Source: Rhodobacteraceae bacterium HTCC2083 (GTDB taxonomy: Bacteria > Pseudomonadota > Alphaproteobacteria > Rhodobacterales > Rhodobacteraceae). From it: DNA of 64,000 nucleotides. The DNA is taken from assembly GCA_000156115.1 (NCBI GenBank), contig DS995276.1:124001-188000 (forward strand). The letters are read 5' to 3'. This document shows positions 1-6,084 of the stretch, piece after piece. The position numbers were made by a program, and so were the translations under genes. The first letter of the stretch is position 1; each line of letters begins with the position of its first letter. The notes beneath the pieces are model-generated. The model made no database searches. It had not been told where the DNA came from and saw nothing but the letters and a program-made list of their open reading frames with translations.

Positions 1-1029
1 GAGATATTGGAAACATTCAAGTCAAAGCAGAACTCGGCTCACGCTGTGTCGCGCGACAGATCGTTTGAGCACTATGGCAAATTGCTGGCAGAGATCACGC
101 TGCAAAAGAGCAAATCTACGCGCAGTAAGTATGCGTCAAAGGATCAGGCAAAAATCTTGTTTCGGGAGACTGACGGGCTGATCAGCTACTTCGGCAAATA
201 TGATGTGGGCAAGATTACGTCAGGAATGGTTCGGGACTATCTGCTGTTTCTGGATAAGCGGCGAGATCAACCGCTAGCGATGTCTACGAAGTCAAAGCAA
301 TGTGGCGTCATTCGTCAGGTGCTGATGCTGGCGCTTGAAGACGGCGTGATTGATATCATTCCACCAATGCCTAAGCAGCGCACCGTTGATAAGCCTCGTG
401 TGAGCTTCTCAGACGCTGAGTATGGTCTGTTGCTAGAGAAAGCACGGCAGATAGCCGATGATGGCGAGACGAGCGTCAGGGGCGTCCCTGTGACACGAGA
501 GCATTACAACGTCATCGTCTTTGCTGTGCATTCATTCTTGCGCCCAACTGAGACAGAACTCTTTGGCATTCGTCACTGCGATATTGAGATGATGGATACT
601 GAGCCAAGGCACTTGTTGATGACGCTGACGGGCAAGACTGGGTATCGCAAGTCTGCAACTTTGGGTGCGGCTGTTGATATCTATGCAAAGCAGAGAGTGC
701 TTCACTGTGATGCTAAGCCGACTGACTATGTGTTCATGCCTGAGTATGAGAACAGAACAACTGCGGTGAACACATACAGACGCATCTTCAATCATTTCTT
801 ACAAGAAACGGGGCTGAAGAAGGACAAGGACGGCAACGACAGATCGCCTTACTCTCTTCGTCACTATGCTTTGCAAACACGGCTCGTGAAGTCGGATGGC
901 AAAGTGAACATCTACTGGCTTGCTGAGAATGCTGGCACGAGTGTTGATCAACTAGAGCGCTTCTATCTCAAGAACCTTGCGCCAAGTGCTGCAAAGGTCA
1001 GGAATATCCAAAGTTTCGGGGATGTGTAA
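1..1029 (+). CDS. Tyrosine recombinase/integrase, 5' end outside window or near edge
   Basis: Site-specific DNA recombinase of the phage-integrase (tyrosine) family. Counting from a possible TTG start at 7, the catalytic set is visible: Arg179 in SFLRPTE, Lys210 in LTGKTG, Arg285-His286 in YSLRHYA and the nucleophile Tyr320 in LERFYLKN. The usual first His of HxxR is replaced by Tyr (YSLR), as in some integrases. Residues 20-115 look like the SAM-like core-binding domain. The frame stays open to base 1, so the true start may lie upstream of the window. The last 30-95 codons are repeated five more times downstream on the same strand (1988, 3158, 17797, 18808, 19945). That suggests the 3' end of this gene is, or contains, a recombination target. 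Family assignment is firm; substrate and activity are inferred. Confidence 0.9.
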   Translation, partial: EILETFKSKQNSAHAVSRDRSFEHYGKLLAEITLQKSKSTRSKYASKDQAKILFRETDGLISYFGKYDVGKITSGMVRDYLLFLDKRRDQPLAMSTKSKQCGVIRQVLMLALEDGVIDIIPPMPKQRTVDKPRVSFSDAEYGLLLEKARQIADDGETSVRGVPVTREHYNVIVFAVHSFLRPTETELFGIRHCDIEMMDTEPRHLLMTLTGKTGYRKSATLGAAVDIYAKQRVLHCDAKPTDYVFMPEYENRTTAVNTYRRIFNHFLQETGLKKDKDGNDRSPYSLRHYALQTRLVKSDGKVNIYWLAENAGTSVDQLERFYLKNLAPSAAKVRNIQSFGDV

Positions 1030-1294
1030 CGGATATTCATAAGGGGAACCTAAGTAAATCAATTGGATGCAGGTATAATGTTGCAGTGTCCTCACTCTTG
1101 GATATGGTTGAAGTGGCGAGCGATAATAAGCGAGCTGGGCTGAATTCTTGTTAGAAATGGCTTTTGAAATTATACTTAAACTAGGTCGTCCTTTATGTTG
1201 AGCATTCAATTTCTATTGATAGGATAAGGGCAATCAGAGCCCCTGTGATTGGCAAATATGTAAAGCAGCTAATTGAGCTAGAACAAGGATTGCT

Positions 1295-1906
1295 ATGATT
1301 AGGCTAATGTTGCTACTAATTTTTATGATGATTGGCACTTCTGCATTTGCCGATTGGAGGTTGCCCGAGAGACGCATAGTAGCCGGCTATTTCCAGGTGA
1401 CTGGTGTCGCTGCGAACGACGTTTTAAACATTAGAGAAACACCATCTGGATCTAGTGCTAAAATTGGCTATCTGGGCTATGATCAACCAATCGTCGAAGT
1501 GCTGGGAACTAATCCATCGGGCACATGGGGCTACGTTCAAACAGGCGACACCATGGGGTGGACGAGTATGCGATATCTGACTCCAACAGCCATTTTAACG
1601 TTTGGCGGCACTGATATTCCCGTGGGCATAGCCTGCTATACTACGGAGCCGTTCGTAACTTACACTTTAGGCAATGGATTTGTAAAAATAGAGCATATGA
1701 GCCTTGCGACATCTATTGTACCAATTTTGAACATCGAGAAAATACGTGAGAACTACGAAGTTATTTATGAATTAGACGGAACTGAACAAAGACTACTACT
1801 ATCCCTTGCTGCTAAGGGCAGTGATGGTATGTCTGATATAGAGTACCCATGGTCGTTCAACGCCGGAGCCTATTACCTCAATGGGGGCTGCACATACATG
1901 ATGTGA
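1295..1906 (+). CDS. Secreted SH3b-domain protein (array cargo)
   Basis: 203-residue protein with a clear N-terminal signal peptide (hydrophobic residues 3-18 ending TSAFA, then DWRLPE). A bacterial SH3-like domain follows around residues 35-95 (VLNIRETPSG, then WGYVQTGDTMGWTSMRYL). Such domains usually bind peptidoglycan or act in the periplasm; the C-terminal half is not recognised. It lies alone between the integrase stop and the next integrase tail, about 265 bases downstream of the integrase. A perfect TATAAT stands at 1074-1079 without a good -35, and AAGGA precedes the ATG. In the second array the same slot holds an L,D-transpeptidase, also an envelope protein. Function beyond envelope binding is unknown. 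Confidence 0.75.
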   Translation: MIRLMLLLIFMMIGTSAFADWRLPERRIVAGYFQVTGVAANDVLNIRETPSGSSAKIGYLGYDQPIVEVLGTNPSGTWGYVQTGDTMGWTSMRYLTPTAILTFGGTDIPVGIACYTTEPFVTYTLGNGFVKIEHMSLATSIVPILNIEKIRENYEVIYELDGTEQRLLLSLAAKGSDGMSDIEYPWSFNAGAYYLNGGCTYMM

Positions 1907-1987
1907 TGTAATGCTAAAAAACACACCTGATATCTGCTAATTTGGTATGCGCCTTTCGTAAGCGCTAAAGACCTTCATGACAGTGAA

Positions 1988-2098
1988 TTGGCGGGGAATG
2001 CTGGTACCAGTGTTGATCAACTAGAGCGCTTTTATCTGAAGAACTTGGCTCCAAGTTCAGCGAAGGTTAGGAATATTCAAAGCTTTGGCGATGGCTAA
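1988..2098 (+). pseudogene. Integrase 3'-end remnant (tail B)
   Basis: Encodes in frame LAGNAGTSVDQLERFY followed by a tail ending SFGDG and a stop. It matches residues 305-339 of the integrase at the window start, including the catalytic Tyr codon. There is no start or upstream domain, so it cannot be an enzyme by itself. The TAA stop (2096-2098) overlaps the reverse-strand TAG stop of the membrane-protein gene, so the junction to the next cargo is exactly at the end of the tail. Confidence 0.85.
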
Positions 2099-2649
2099 GT
2101 TTCACTCGCCTTCGCGAGCAGTCTCGCAAATCTGAACGCATACATGAGAATGAGAAAGCAGACGATTAGCCCGGAAATGTCACCAATCAGGTAACCCATC
2201 ACACTTACAATTTCAGCACCTTGGTGTTGCAAAACACTGAGAGCAACACCGTTTGCAAAAGAAGACGTTGCCCCAGCAATTACCAGAAATTTCCACAAGC
2301 TGGGCGCTAAAGCTCTGTCTGTAAGGATTGGAAGCAATGTGGCTGCTTTATACCCTAAATAGCACGCAATCATGCTTACAATTGGCGACATCGGGTCGAG
2401 CTGTGAGCCCGCATGATTTGATAGCGTTAAGAATAAGTAACTTGATGGTAGTAAGTAAAACACCGCCCGCCAGCCCAAAAAGTGAAAGGCTAGAACTCTG
2501 ACGCCATGAGGTAGGAACAATAACCCAATCTCAAGCTTAGATGCACTGAGTAACATACTTTGCAGAGGAAATACAAAGCCAAGCGTTAGCGAAGACGCGA
2601 CAATGAAAGCAACACTCACGATTACGAAGTTCTGAAAGTGTTCTTTCAC
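2095..2649 (-). CDS. Multi-pass inner-membrane protein (array cargo)
   Basis: 184-residue hydrophobic protein with five or six likely membrane helices. It begins KEHFQNFVIVSVAFIVASS and contains the conserved-looking stretch LLFLPHGVRVLAFHFLGWRA near residues 44-63. The tail is short and charged (FRFARLLAKASET). The HGVR-plus-helices pattern recalls MASE1-like sensory membrane domains, but I cannot assign a family. It lies 23 bases downstream of the winged-helix gene on the same strand, so the two probably form one operon. A second copy with the same ends and the same partner is at 18888-19447, but is frameshifted there. Confidence 0.7.
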   Translation of the reverse strand: MKEHFQNFVIVSVAFIVASSLTLGFVFPLQSMLLSASKLEIGLLFLPHGVRVLAFHFLGWRAVFYLLPSSYLFLTLSNHAGSQLDPMSPIVSMIACYLGYKAATLLPILTDRALAPSLWKFLVIAGATSSFANGVALSVLQHQGAEIVSVMGYLIGDISGLIVCFLILMYAFRFARLLAKASET

Positions 2650-2672
2650 GCGCGATTTACCCTGCTCAGAGT

Positions 2673-2966
2673 TTAGGCGCTTTCATTTGCCAGTGTGTAC
2701 AAGCCGCGCTTGTCACCACCTTTAGCTATTTTACCCAAGCTCTCAAGGTTCTTCAGTGCTCGAAACAGTGATGGGCGAGAGTAAGTGTTGTTCAACCGGT
2801 GCTGTAGAATGTCTCTTGTGTGCACTAGAGCTGCATCATTGGCTAAATCAACAATCGTGATCAGAACAGACTTTTCGATAGCTCCAATGTCTCTGATACC
2901 TATTTCAGCTTCCATATCAGCAAGCATAATCTGCATTTTTGCGATGTTCTTGAGAAGTGAACTCAT
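2673..2966 (-). CDS. Small winged-helix DNA-binding protein
   Basis: 97-residue protein with a MarR/winged-helix pattern: a helix around EKSVLITIVDLA, a turn, a recognition helix near YSRPSLFRALKNLESLGKI, and a wing GGDKRGLYTL. It is probably the regulator of the membrane-protein gene that follows, or of the module itself. The start ATG at 2966 is preceded by AGGGAT. An almost identical copy (about seven differences in 97 residues) lies at 19465-19758. Conservation of this gene while its membrane partner has decayed there suggests selection on the regulator or a recent copy event. Confidence 0.75.
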   Translation of the reverse strand: MSSLLKNIAKMQIMLADMEAEIGIRDIGAIEKSVLITIVDLANDAALVHTRDILQHRLNNTYSRPSLFRALKNLESLGKIAKGGDKRGLYTLANESA

Positions 2967-3093
2967 ATTGAGATCCCTTTTTGTTTTGTCCCTTGGCTGG
3001 ATGAAGCATAGCAGAAAAAATAAGTATTGTGGAATTTATTTTAGTATCATAATAGCACTATCGTTAGAGTGTGAGTACATTTTCATCAAGCAA

Positions 3094-3130
3094 GGCTGAT
3101 CTGCTATCGACGCGGATCAGCCATTTTTTT
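3094..3130 (+). terminator. Rho-independent terminator between wHTH gene and tail C
   Basis: Stem GGCTGATC (3094-3101) with GATCAGCC (3115-3122), extendable inward by a GC/GC pair, then a run of seven T. It is orientated for + strand transcripts, although the nearby genes run on the minus strand. The hairpin is repeated at about 19884-19912 with a weaker T-run. It may end a short + transcript made divergently from the wHTH promoter. Confidence 0.7.
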
Positions 3131-3157
3131 TACGCAAACTTCATTAAAGCTGACCGG

Positions 3158-3268
3158 CTGGCTAAGAATGCTGGCACCAATGTTGATCAACGTGAGCGCT
3201 TTTATCTGAAGAACCTTGCGCCAAGTGCTGTGAAGGTTAGGAATATTCAGAGCTTTGGCGATGGCTAA
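3158..3268 (+). pseudogene. Integrase 3'-end remnant (tail C)
   Basis: In-frame LAKNAGTNVDQRERFYLKN through SFGDG and stop, matching the integrase C-terminus from residue 305. It is preceded by the sequence CATTAAAGCTGAC, which also precedes tail F. The downstream flank is the 125-bp block also found after tail F once the IS there is removed. Confidence 0.85.
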
Positions 3269-3393
3269 GCCCTACTCTGACAGTACGAAAAAACTTCAAA
3301 AAAGTGAAAATAAATTCAGTAAATCAACAAATAACACATAAATTTTGTATATATACTACGTCAGACAAAGACACACATTTAGGATGTCAAACC
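3269..3393. repeat. 125-bp conserved block, copy 1
   Basis: Starts right after tail C and matches 21281-21405 at roughly 85 percent by eye, ending at GTCAAACCT in both. AT-rich, with TATATACTACGTCA and a purine-rich start. No convincing reading frame is shared by both copies, so it is probably regulatory or a recombination arm. The sequences diverge directly after it. Confidence 0.75.
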
Positions 3394-3880
3394 TCGTGGG
3401 ATTTCCCTGAAGAGCGACAGCGGAACTTGATTGGAACACTGCGCAGAATGAGTTTAGGACCCGCCAAGATTTCTCTTGGTAACTAACAGCAAAGACGGAC
3501 TGGCTGAATAAAGATTTCCGTTACGATGAAGGCGCTGCTGCACTGCAACATTCAATGATTGATCAAAGTCGTCTCATTGGCTGATCAATTATACCGCTGG
3601 ATGAAGCGGAACATAAAAGGAGACCGGCTAACCGCCCTTTCCCGTCATCAAGCGGGTTGTTCTAATGAGATGTGGAAGACGGCAGTAGACACAAGCCAGT
3701 TGGACACACGTCGCCTCTTCGGAAGGTGAAGTGTGTCTAACAACAAAACCACAAATGATTGATCTGATGCAGCTGAATTGATGATCATTCAGTCATCTGG
3801 GTTTTGCTAAATAATACATAAATTGATCAATCAAATAACCAATAAATCAATAGTAACTACGTCTAGAGGCAGCAACAAAT
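3394..3880. other. Long non-coding leader upstream of the RHH operon
   Basis: No credible gene. The region holds inverted ATTGATCA/TGATCAAT arms (3558-3565 and 3582-3589), the strong hairpin at 3699-3741 and a perfect ATTGATCAAT palindrome (3822-3831) about 50 bases before the RHH gene. The repeated TGATCA words suggest binding sites for the ribbon-helix-helix protein encoded just downstream, which would be autoregulation. That is inference. Confidence 0.5.
3699..3741. ncRNA. Stable UUCG-capped hairpin, candidate structured RNA
   Basis: Arms 3699-3717 and 3722-3741 form 18 pairs (two of them G-U) with one G-A mismatch and one bulged A, closed by C(TTCG)G. This is an unusually stable stem. 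No T-run follows on either strand, so it is not a standard terminator. It lies in the leader of the small-protein operon. It could be a regulatory RNA, an origin or transfer structure, or a folded single-stranded DNA site. The fold is seen in the sequence; the role is not known. Confidence 0.5.
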
Positions 3881-4189
3881 ATGTCTAATCAAACACTTCA
3901 AGAATACAAATTAATCAACTTCAATGTACCCATTCACGTCATTAACTCATTTGATCATCTCGTCAGATACAAAGGTGTCAGCAGGACGTCTCAGTTACTT
4001 CATTTAATGGACGACTTCATGAGATCAGAGCAACTGGCATTGAACAAAGATCACGAACTAAGCACGTTCATTGACAGTGTTTCTTTGCAAGAGCGTCAGA
4101 AGGTCACGAAGCAACTGATCGAAGATCACGAGCCAGCAATGATCCCGTCTGCTTCTGATGATTTTGACTGGGAAGAACGCTTCAGATGA
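3881..4189 (+). CDS. Ribbon-helix-helix (CopG/MobC-like) DNA-binding protein
   Basis: 102 residues. The N-terminal 45 residues follow the RHH plan: a strand (YKLINFNVP), helix 1 (HVINSFDHLVRYKG), then a turn and helix 2 (SRTSQLLHLMDDFMRSE). The C-terminus is acidic (SDDFDWEERFR). Proteins of this size and type regulate plasmid copy number, conjugation accessory genes or toxin-antitoxin pairs. It heads a compact operon of four small genes, and its TGA overlaps the next ATG (ATGA). The palindrome ATTGATCAAT 50 bases upstream is a plausible self-operator. I see no recognisable toxin next to it. Confidence 0.6.
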   Translation: MSNQTLQEYKLINFNVPIHVINSFDHLVRYKGVSRTSQLLHLMDDFMRSEQLALNKDHELSTFIDSVSLQERQKVTKQLIEDHEPAMIPSASDDFDWEERFR

Positions 4190-4365
4190 TCGCTCAAAGC
4201 CCAAAGACAAAGCAGCAATTGCTCAGATTTGTGCTGTCATTGAAGTCACCGAAGATTGCTTCTGTTGATGTCTTATCTCGCGATGACAAAGCCAGTGTTC
4301 AGAAAGAGTTTGATGCAATGCTCAGACAAGGTTCGTTCTCTGTCTTGTTCATCAAGGATCACTGA
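4186..4365 (+). CDS. Small protein, 59 residues, translationally coupled
   Basis: Begins MIAQSPKTKQQLLRFVLS with its ATG overlapping the stop of the RHH gene by four bases (ATGA). The acidic and basic residues are well mixed and it ends LFIKDH. No family recognised. The tight coupling to the RHH gene supports a real, co-translated product, perhaps a partner of the RHH protein. Confidence 0.5.
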   Translation: MIAQSPKTKQQLLRFVLSLKSPKIASVDVLSRDDKASVQKEFDAMLRQGSFSVLFIKDH

Positions 4366-4402
4366 CGATGCAGAGCAAACGATCATTAAAAGGAACGAGT
4401 AC

Positions 4403-4567
4403 ATGAGCGATATGGAAATTGAATACGAGATTGTCACGATGCTGGCTGAGCAGCGATGGAAACTACAGCAGCAGCTTGCAGCGATTGACGACCAACTGAA
4501 GAAGCATTCACACAACTTCTATGTTGCTGATGATGGGCTGGTTGAGGTCGGGCTTGGTGTGCTCTGA
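4403..4567 (+). CDS. Small protein, 54 residues, helical
   Basis: Starts MSDMEIEYEIVTMLAEQRWK. A likely amphipathic helix or coiled coil (QRWKLQQQLAAIDDQLKKH) occupies the middle. It overlaps the next gene as TGATG, so it is coupled to it. An in-frame open stretch runs farther upstream, but the codon-rich, structured part begins here. Unknown function. Confidence 0.45.
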   Translation: MSDMEIEYEIVTMLAEQRWKLQQQLAAIDDQLKKHSHNFYVADDGLVEVGLGVL

Positions 4568-4872
4568 TGAAGTCGTTTCAATCATTCCAGATGGAATTAG
4601 ACGAGAGGGTTGTGCGCACTGGTGCAGTTGCAGCTTATGGGATGAAGTCACGGCGTGAGGGCAATGCAGCGGTACAGTCATATAGACGAGGGCAACAGGC
4701 TTTGCGCAAAGGTGGCAGTGATGTGAATGTGGAACAACGTCTGGCAAGAATAGAGGGGGCACTGGATCACTTGCTCGATGGTCTTGTGAAGCAGCGCGCA
4801 CAGATTGGCTCTGGTGTCGCAGTTGATGTTGCTGGGCATACGCTCACAGCAAAGACACGTGGCAGGCGGTAA
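4567..4872 (+). CDS. Small conserved protein of the accessory block, copy 1
   Basis: 101 residues. It has a basic N-terminal part, then an alpha-helical segment NVEQRLARIEGALDHLLDGL, and ends in a glycine/valine patch (IGSGVAVDVAGHTLTAK) and a basic tail RGRR. A paralogue sits at 21439-21726 in the second block. In that copy the three upstream genes are missing, which makes this the most persistent gene of the operon. The helix could mediate oligomerisation. No known family identified. It is followed by a palindrome and a strong terminator. Confidence 0.6.
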   Translation: MKSFQSFQMELDERVVRTGAVAAYGMKSRREGNAAVQSYRRGQQALRKGGSDVNVEQRLARIEGALDHLLDGLVKQRAQIGSGVAVDVAGHTLTAKTRGRR

Positions 4873-4875
4873 ATA

Positions 4876-4895
4876 GCGTTTCCATATGGAAACGC
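4876..4895. promoter_or_regulatory. Perfect 20-bp palindrome
   Basis: GCGTTTCCATATGGAAACGC reads the same on both strands. It lies four bases after the stop of the 101-residue gene and 13 bases before the terminator. Either an operator for a dimeric regulator, or a resolution or other recombination site. Not present after the second copy of the gene. Confidence 0.5.
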
Positions 4896-4908
4896 AGATA
4901 CAAATCAA

Positions 4909-4940
4909 AGCGCTGTGCAACGCACAGCGCTTTCTGTTTT
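4909..4940 (+). terminator. Rho-independent terminator of the small-protein operon
   Basis: Perfect 10-bp stem AGCGCTGTGC/GCACAGCGCT (4909-4918, 4922-4931) with a three-base loop, then TTTCTGTTTT. Closes the operon beginning at 3881. Confidence 0.85.
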
Positions 4941-5033
4941 AACACAGCGGTGATACTGTGTTTCTAGTAGTTAACGTGAGTTTCTAGGCGATTATCGAGT
5001 AGCTTCACGTCAAATTTGTTCAGAAAGGGTCTC

Positions 5034-5192
5034 TTAGACCCCTGCTGATGTGGACATCAAACTCGAAAGCTTATCCTTCAGTTTCTGAAATTTCACCACC
5101 TTTTCGTTTGACTCACCTTGCTCGTCCAGCACCTTTAACGTGAAACCAATGACTTGCCAGCCAGCTTCATTCTCAAGGTAGTTGCGAAGCAT
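5034..5192 (-). CDS. Small ORF, 52 residues, at junction with MOSC gene
   Basis: Starts MLRNYLENEAGWQVIGFTLK and ends in a lysine-rich amphipathic helix (VVKFQKLKDKLSSLMSTSAG). The first 20 bases overlap the 3' end of the MOSC frame. It reads like the C-terminal piece of a larger protein fused onto the MOSC gene by the accessory block, rather than a normal gene. Family unknown. Confidence 0.35.
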   Translation of the reverse strand: MLRNYLENEAGWQVIGFTLKVLDEQGESNEKVVKFQKLKDKLSSLMSTSAGV

Positions 5193-5847
5193 AAAACTGT
5201 CCAACCTTCAATCGGACCTCCCCTATCTCAATGAGCTTGCCAACAAGGTCTAGCTCGCTGAACGGTGCCAATCCGGAAAAAAGAATATTGCCCCGAAAAC
5301 GTGCGGGTTCGACGGGGTGTCCGATCTGCTCGGAGAGATAATTAACGCTGTCTAGATTTATGAGTGATACGGAGTTCATCATCGCAGCCGAAACGACCGA
5401 AACATCTGTGAACCTATGCGGCTTCGAAGAATACAGCGTTGGCTGCAGCTTAGGCGAAATACCCAAAAAATCTGAAAGGAACCATGAAGCGCTAGCGCAG
5501 CCTGACTTTGTTGTGATGTCAAAATAGGCTGATTGCTGATCTGAGCGGATCATCAATGTTCCGGTTTCATTATCAAAATTTGTATCAATCAGCGAAAGAG
5601 CCTCCTCTCTTGCAAGCATCAAAAATTTTGTCTTTGGCAGAGGTTTGGGGTTTTCAGGGTCAAACCCGCTTTTCGGCCGAACAAGACCATAGACCCGGTC
5701 CGACGGGAACCCTTCACCTTGGACCAATGAGACAGCCTCGAGCGACTGCGCGCTCAGCCCTTTGATGGGATAGCAGTAGAGGTTATTCACAGTGCCGTTC
5801 ACGTTGAATTCTCGCATTTCTCTTGGGGGATTGGTGTATCTTATCAT
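5173..5847 (-). CDS. MOSC N-terminal beta-barrel/MOSC protein, C-terminally cut
   Basis: 224 residues. The N-terminal barrel is recognisable (LYCYPIKGLSAQ, FPSDRVYGLV), and the MOSC core runs to EPARFRGNILFSG and IGEVRLKVG. Members carry moving sulfur, or bind molybdenum cofactor, through a conserved Cys in an RC-A-T segment just after this point. That segment is absent: the frame ends with FYASQLP. The gene therefore lost its catalytic end where it meets the accessory block near 5190. Met11 is an alternative start. The original function cannot be inferred closely and the protein is probably inactive. Confidence 0.65.
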   Translation of the reverse strand: MIRYTNPPREMREFNVNGTVNNLYCYPIKGLSAQSLEAVSLVQGEGFPSDRVYGLVRPKSGFDPENPKPLPKTKFLMLAREEALSLIDTNFDNETGTLMIRSDQQSAYFDITTKSGCASASWFLSDFLGISPKLQPTLYSSKPHRFTDVSVVSAAMMNSVSLINLDSVNYLSEQIGHPVEPARFRGNILFSGLAPFSELDLVGKLIEIGEVRLKVGQFYASQLP

Positions 5848-5963
5848 CCTGTAGCACCGCTCAAATGTCGACTATTTTCGGAATGCAGCACCTATAACTG
5901 CTTTTGGGTGTGCGTCATTTTTCCCCTCTACATCAGAATCTTGATAGGTCATTCAGGAATAAA

Positions 5964-6009
5964 TGAGGTGCGCACCTCAAATTTTTCTGGACTTGAGGTG
6001 GGCACCTTA
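5964..6009. promoter_or_regulatory. Twin LacI-type operators upstream of the ABC operon
   Basis: TGAGGTGCGCACCTCA (5964-5979) is a perfect palindrome with a central CG. TGAGGTGGGCACCTTA (5994-6009) is an imperfect repeat 30 bp, about three helical turns, downstream. A TTGACA box follows at 6017-6022. This placement fits repression of the operon by the LacI-family protein encoded at 13312. The sites are visible; the match to that regulator is inference. Confidence 0.65.
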
Positions 6010-6084
6010 ATTAGCATTGACAAATCTTTATGTCGATTCGGTAACCCGAAAATGGTGCCGGCATTTATTCTGGGAGGAAAACAA

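Noticed and set aside
2785-3099. Open frame on the + strand antisense to the winged-helix gene
   Set aside because: Mirrors the coding strand of the wHTH gene, lacks a ribosome site, and is also interrupted differently in the second copy.
3699-3741. Retron-type RNA
   Set aside because: A strong hairpin is present but there is no reverse transcriptase gene nearby and no paired a1/a2 flanks.
3881-4365. Toxin-antitoxin pair
   Set aside because: The RHH protein could be an antitoxin, but the coupled 59-residue product shows no known toxin motif, so the claim is not supported.
5034-5192. Normal C-terminus of the MOSC protein reached by frameshift
   Set aside because: The sequence in that frame does not contain the RC-A-T segment or other MOSC features.
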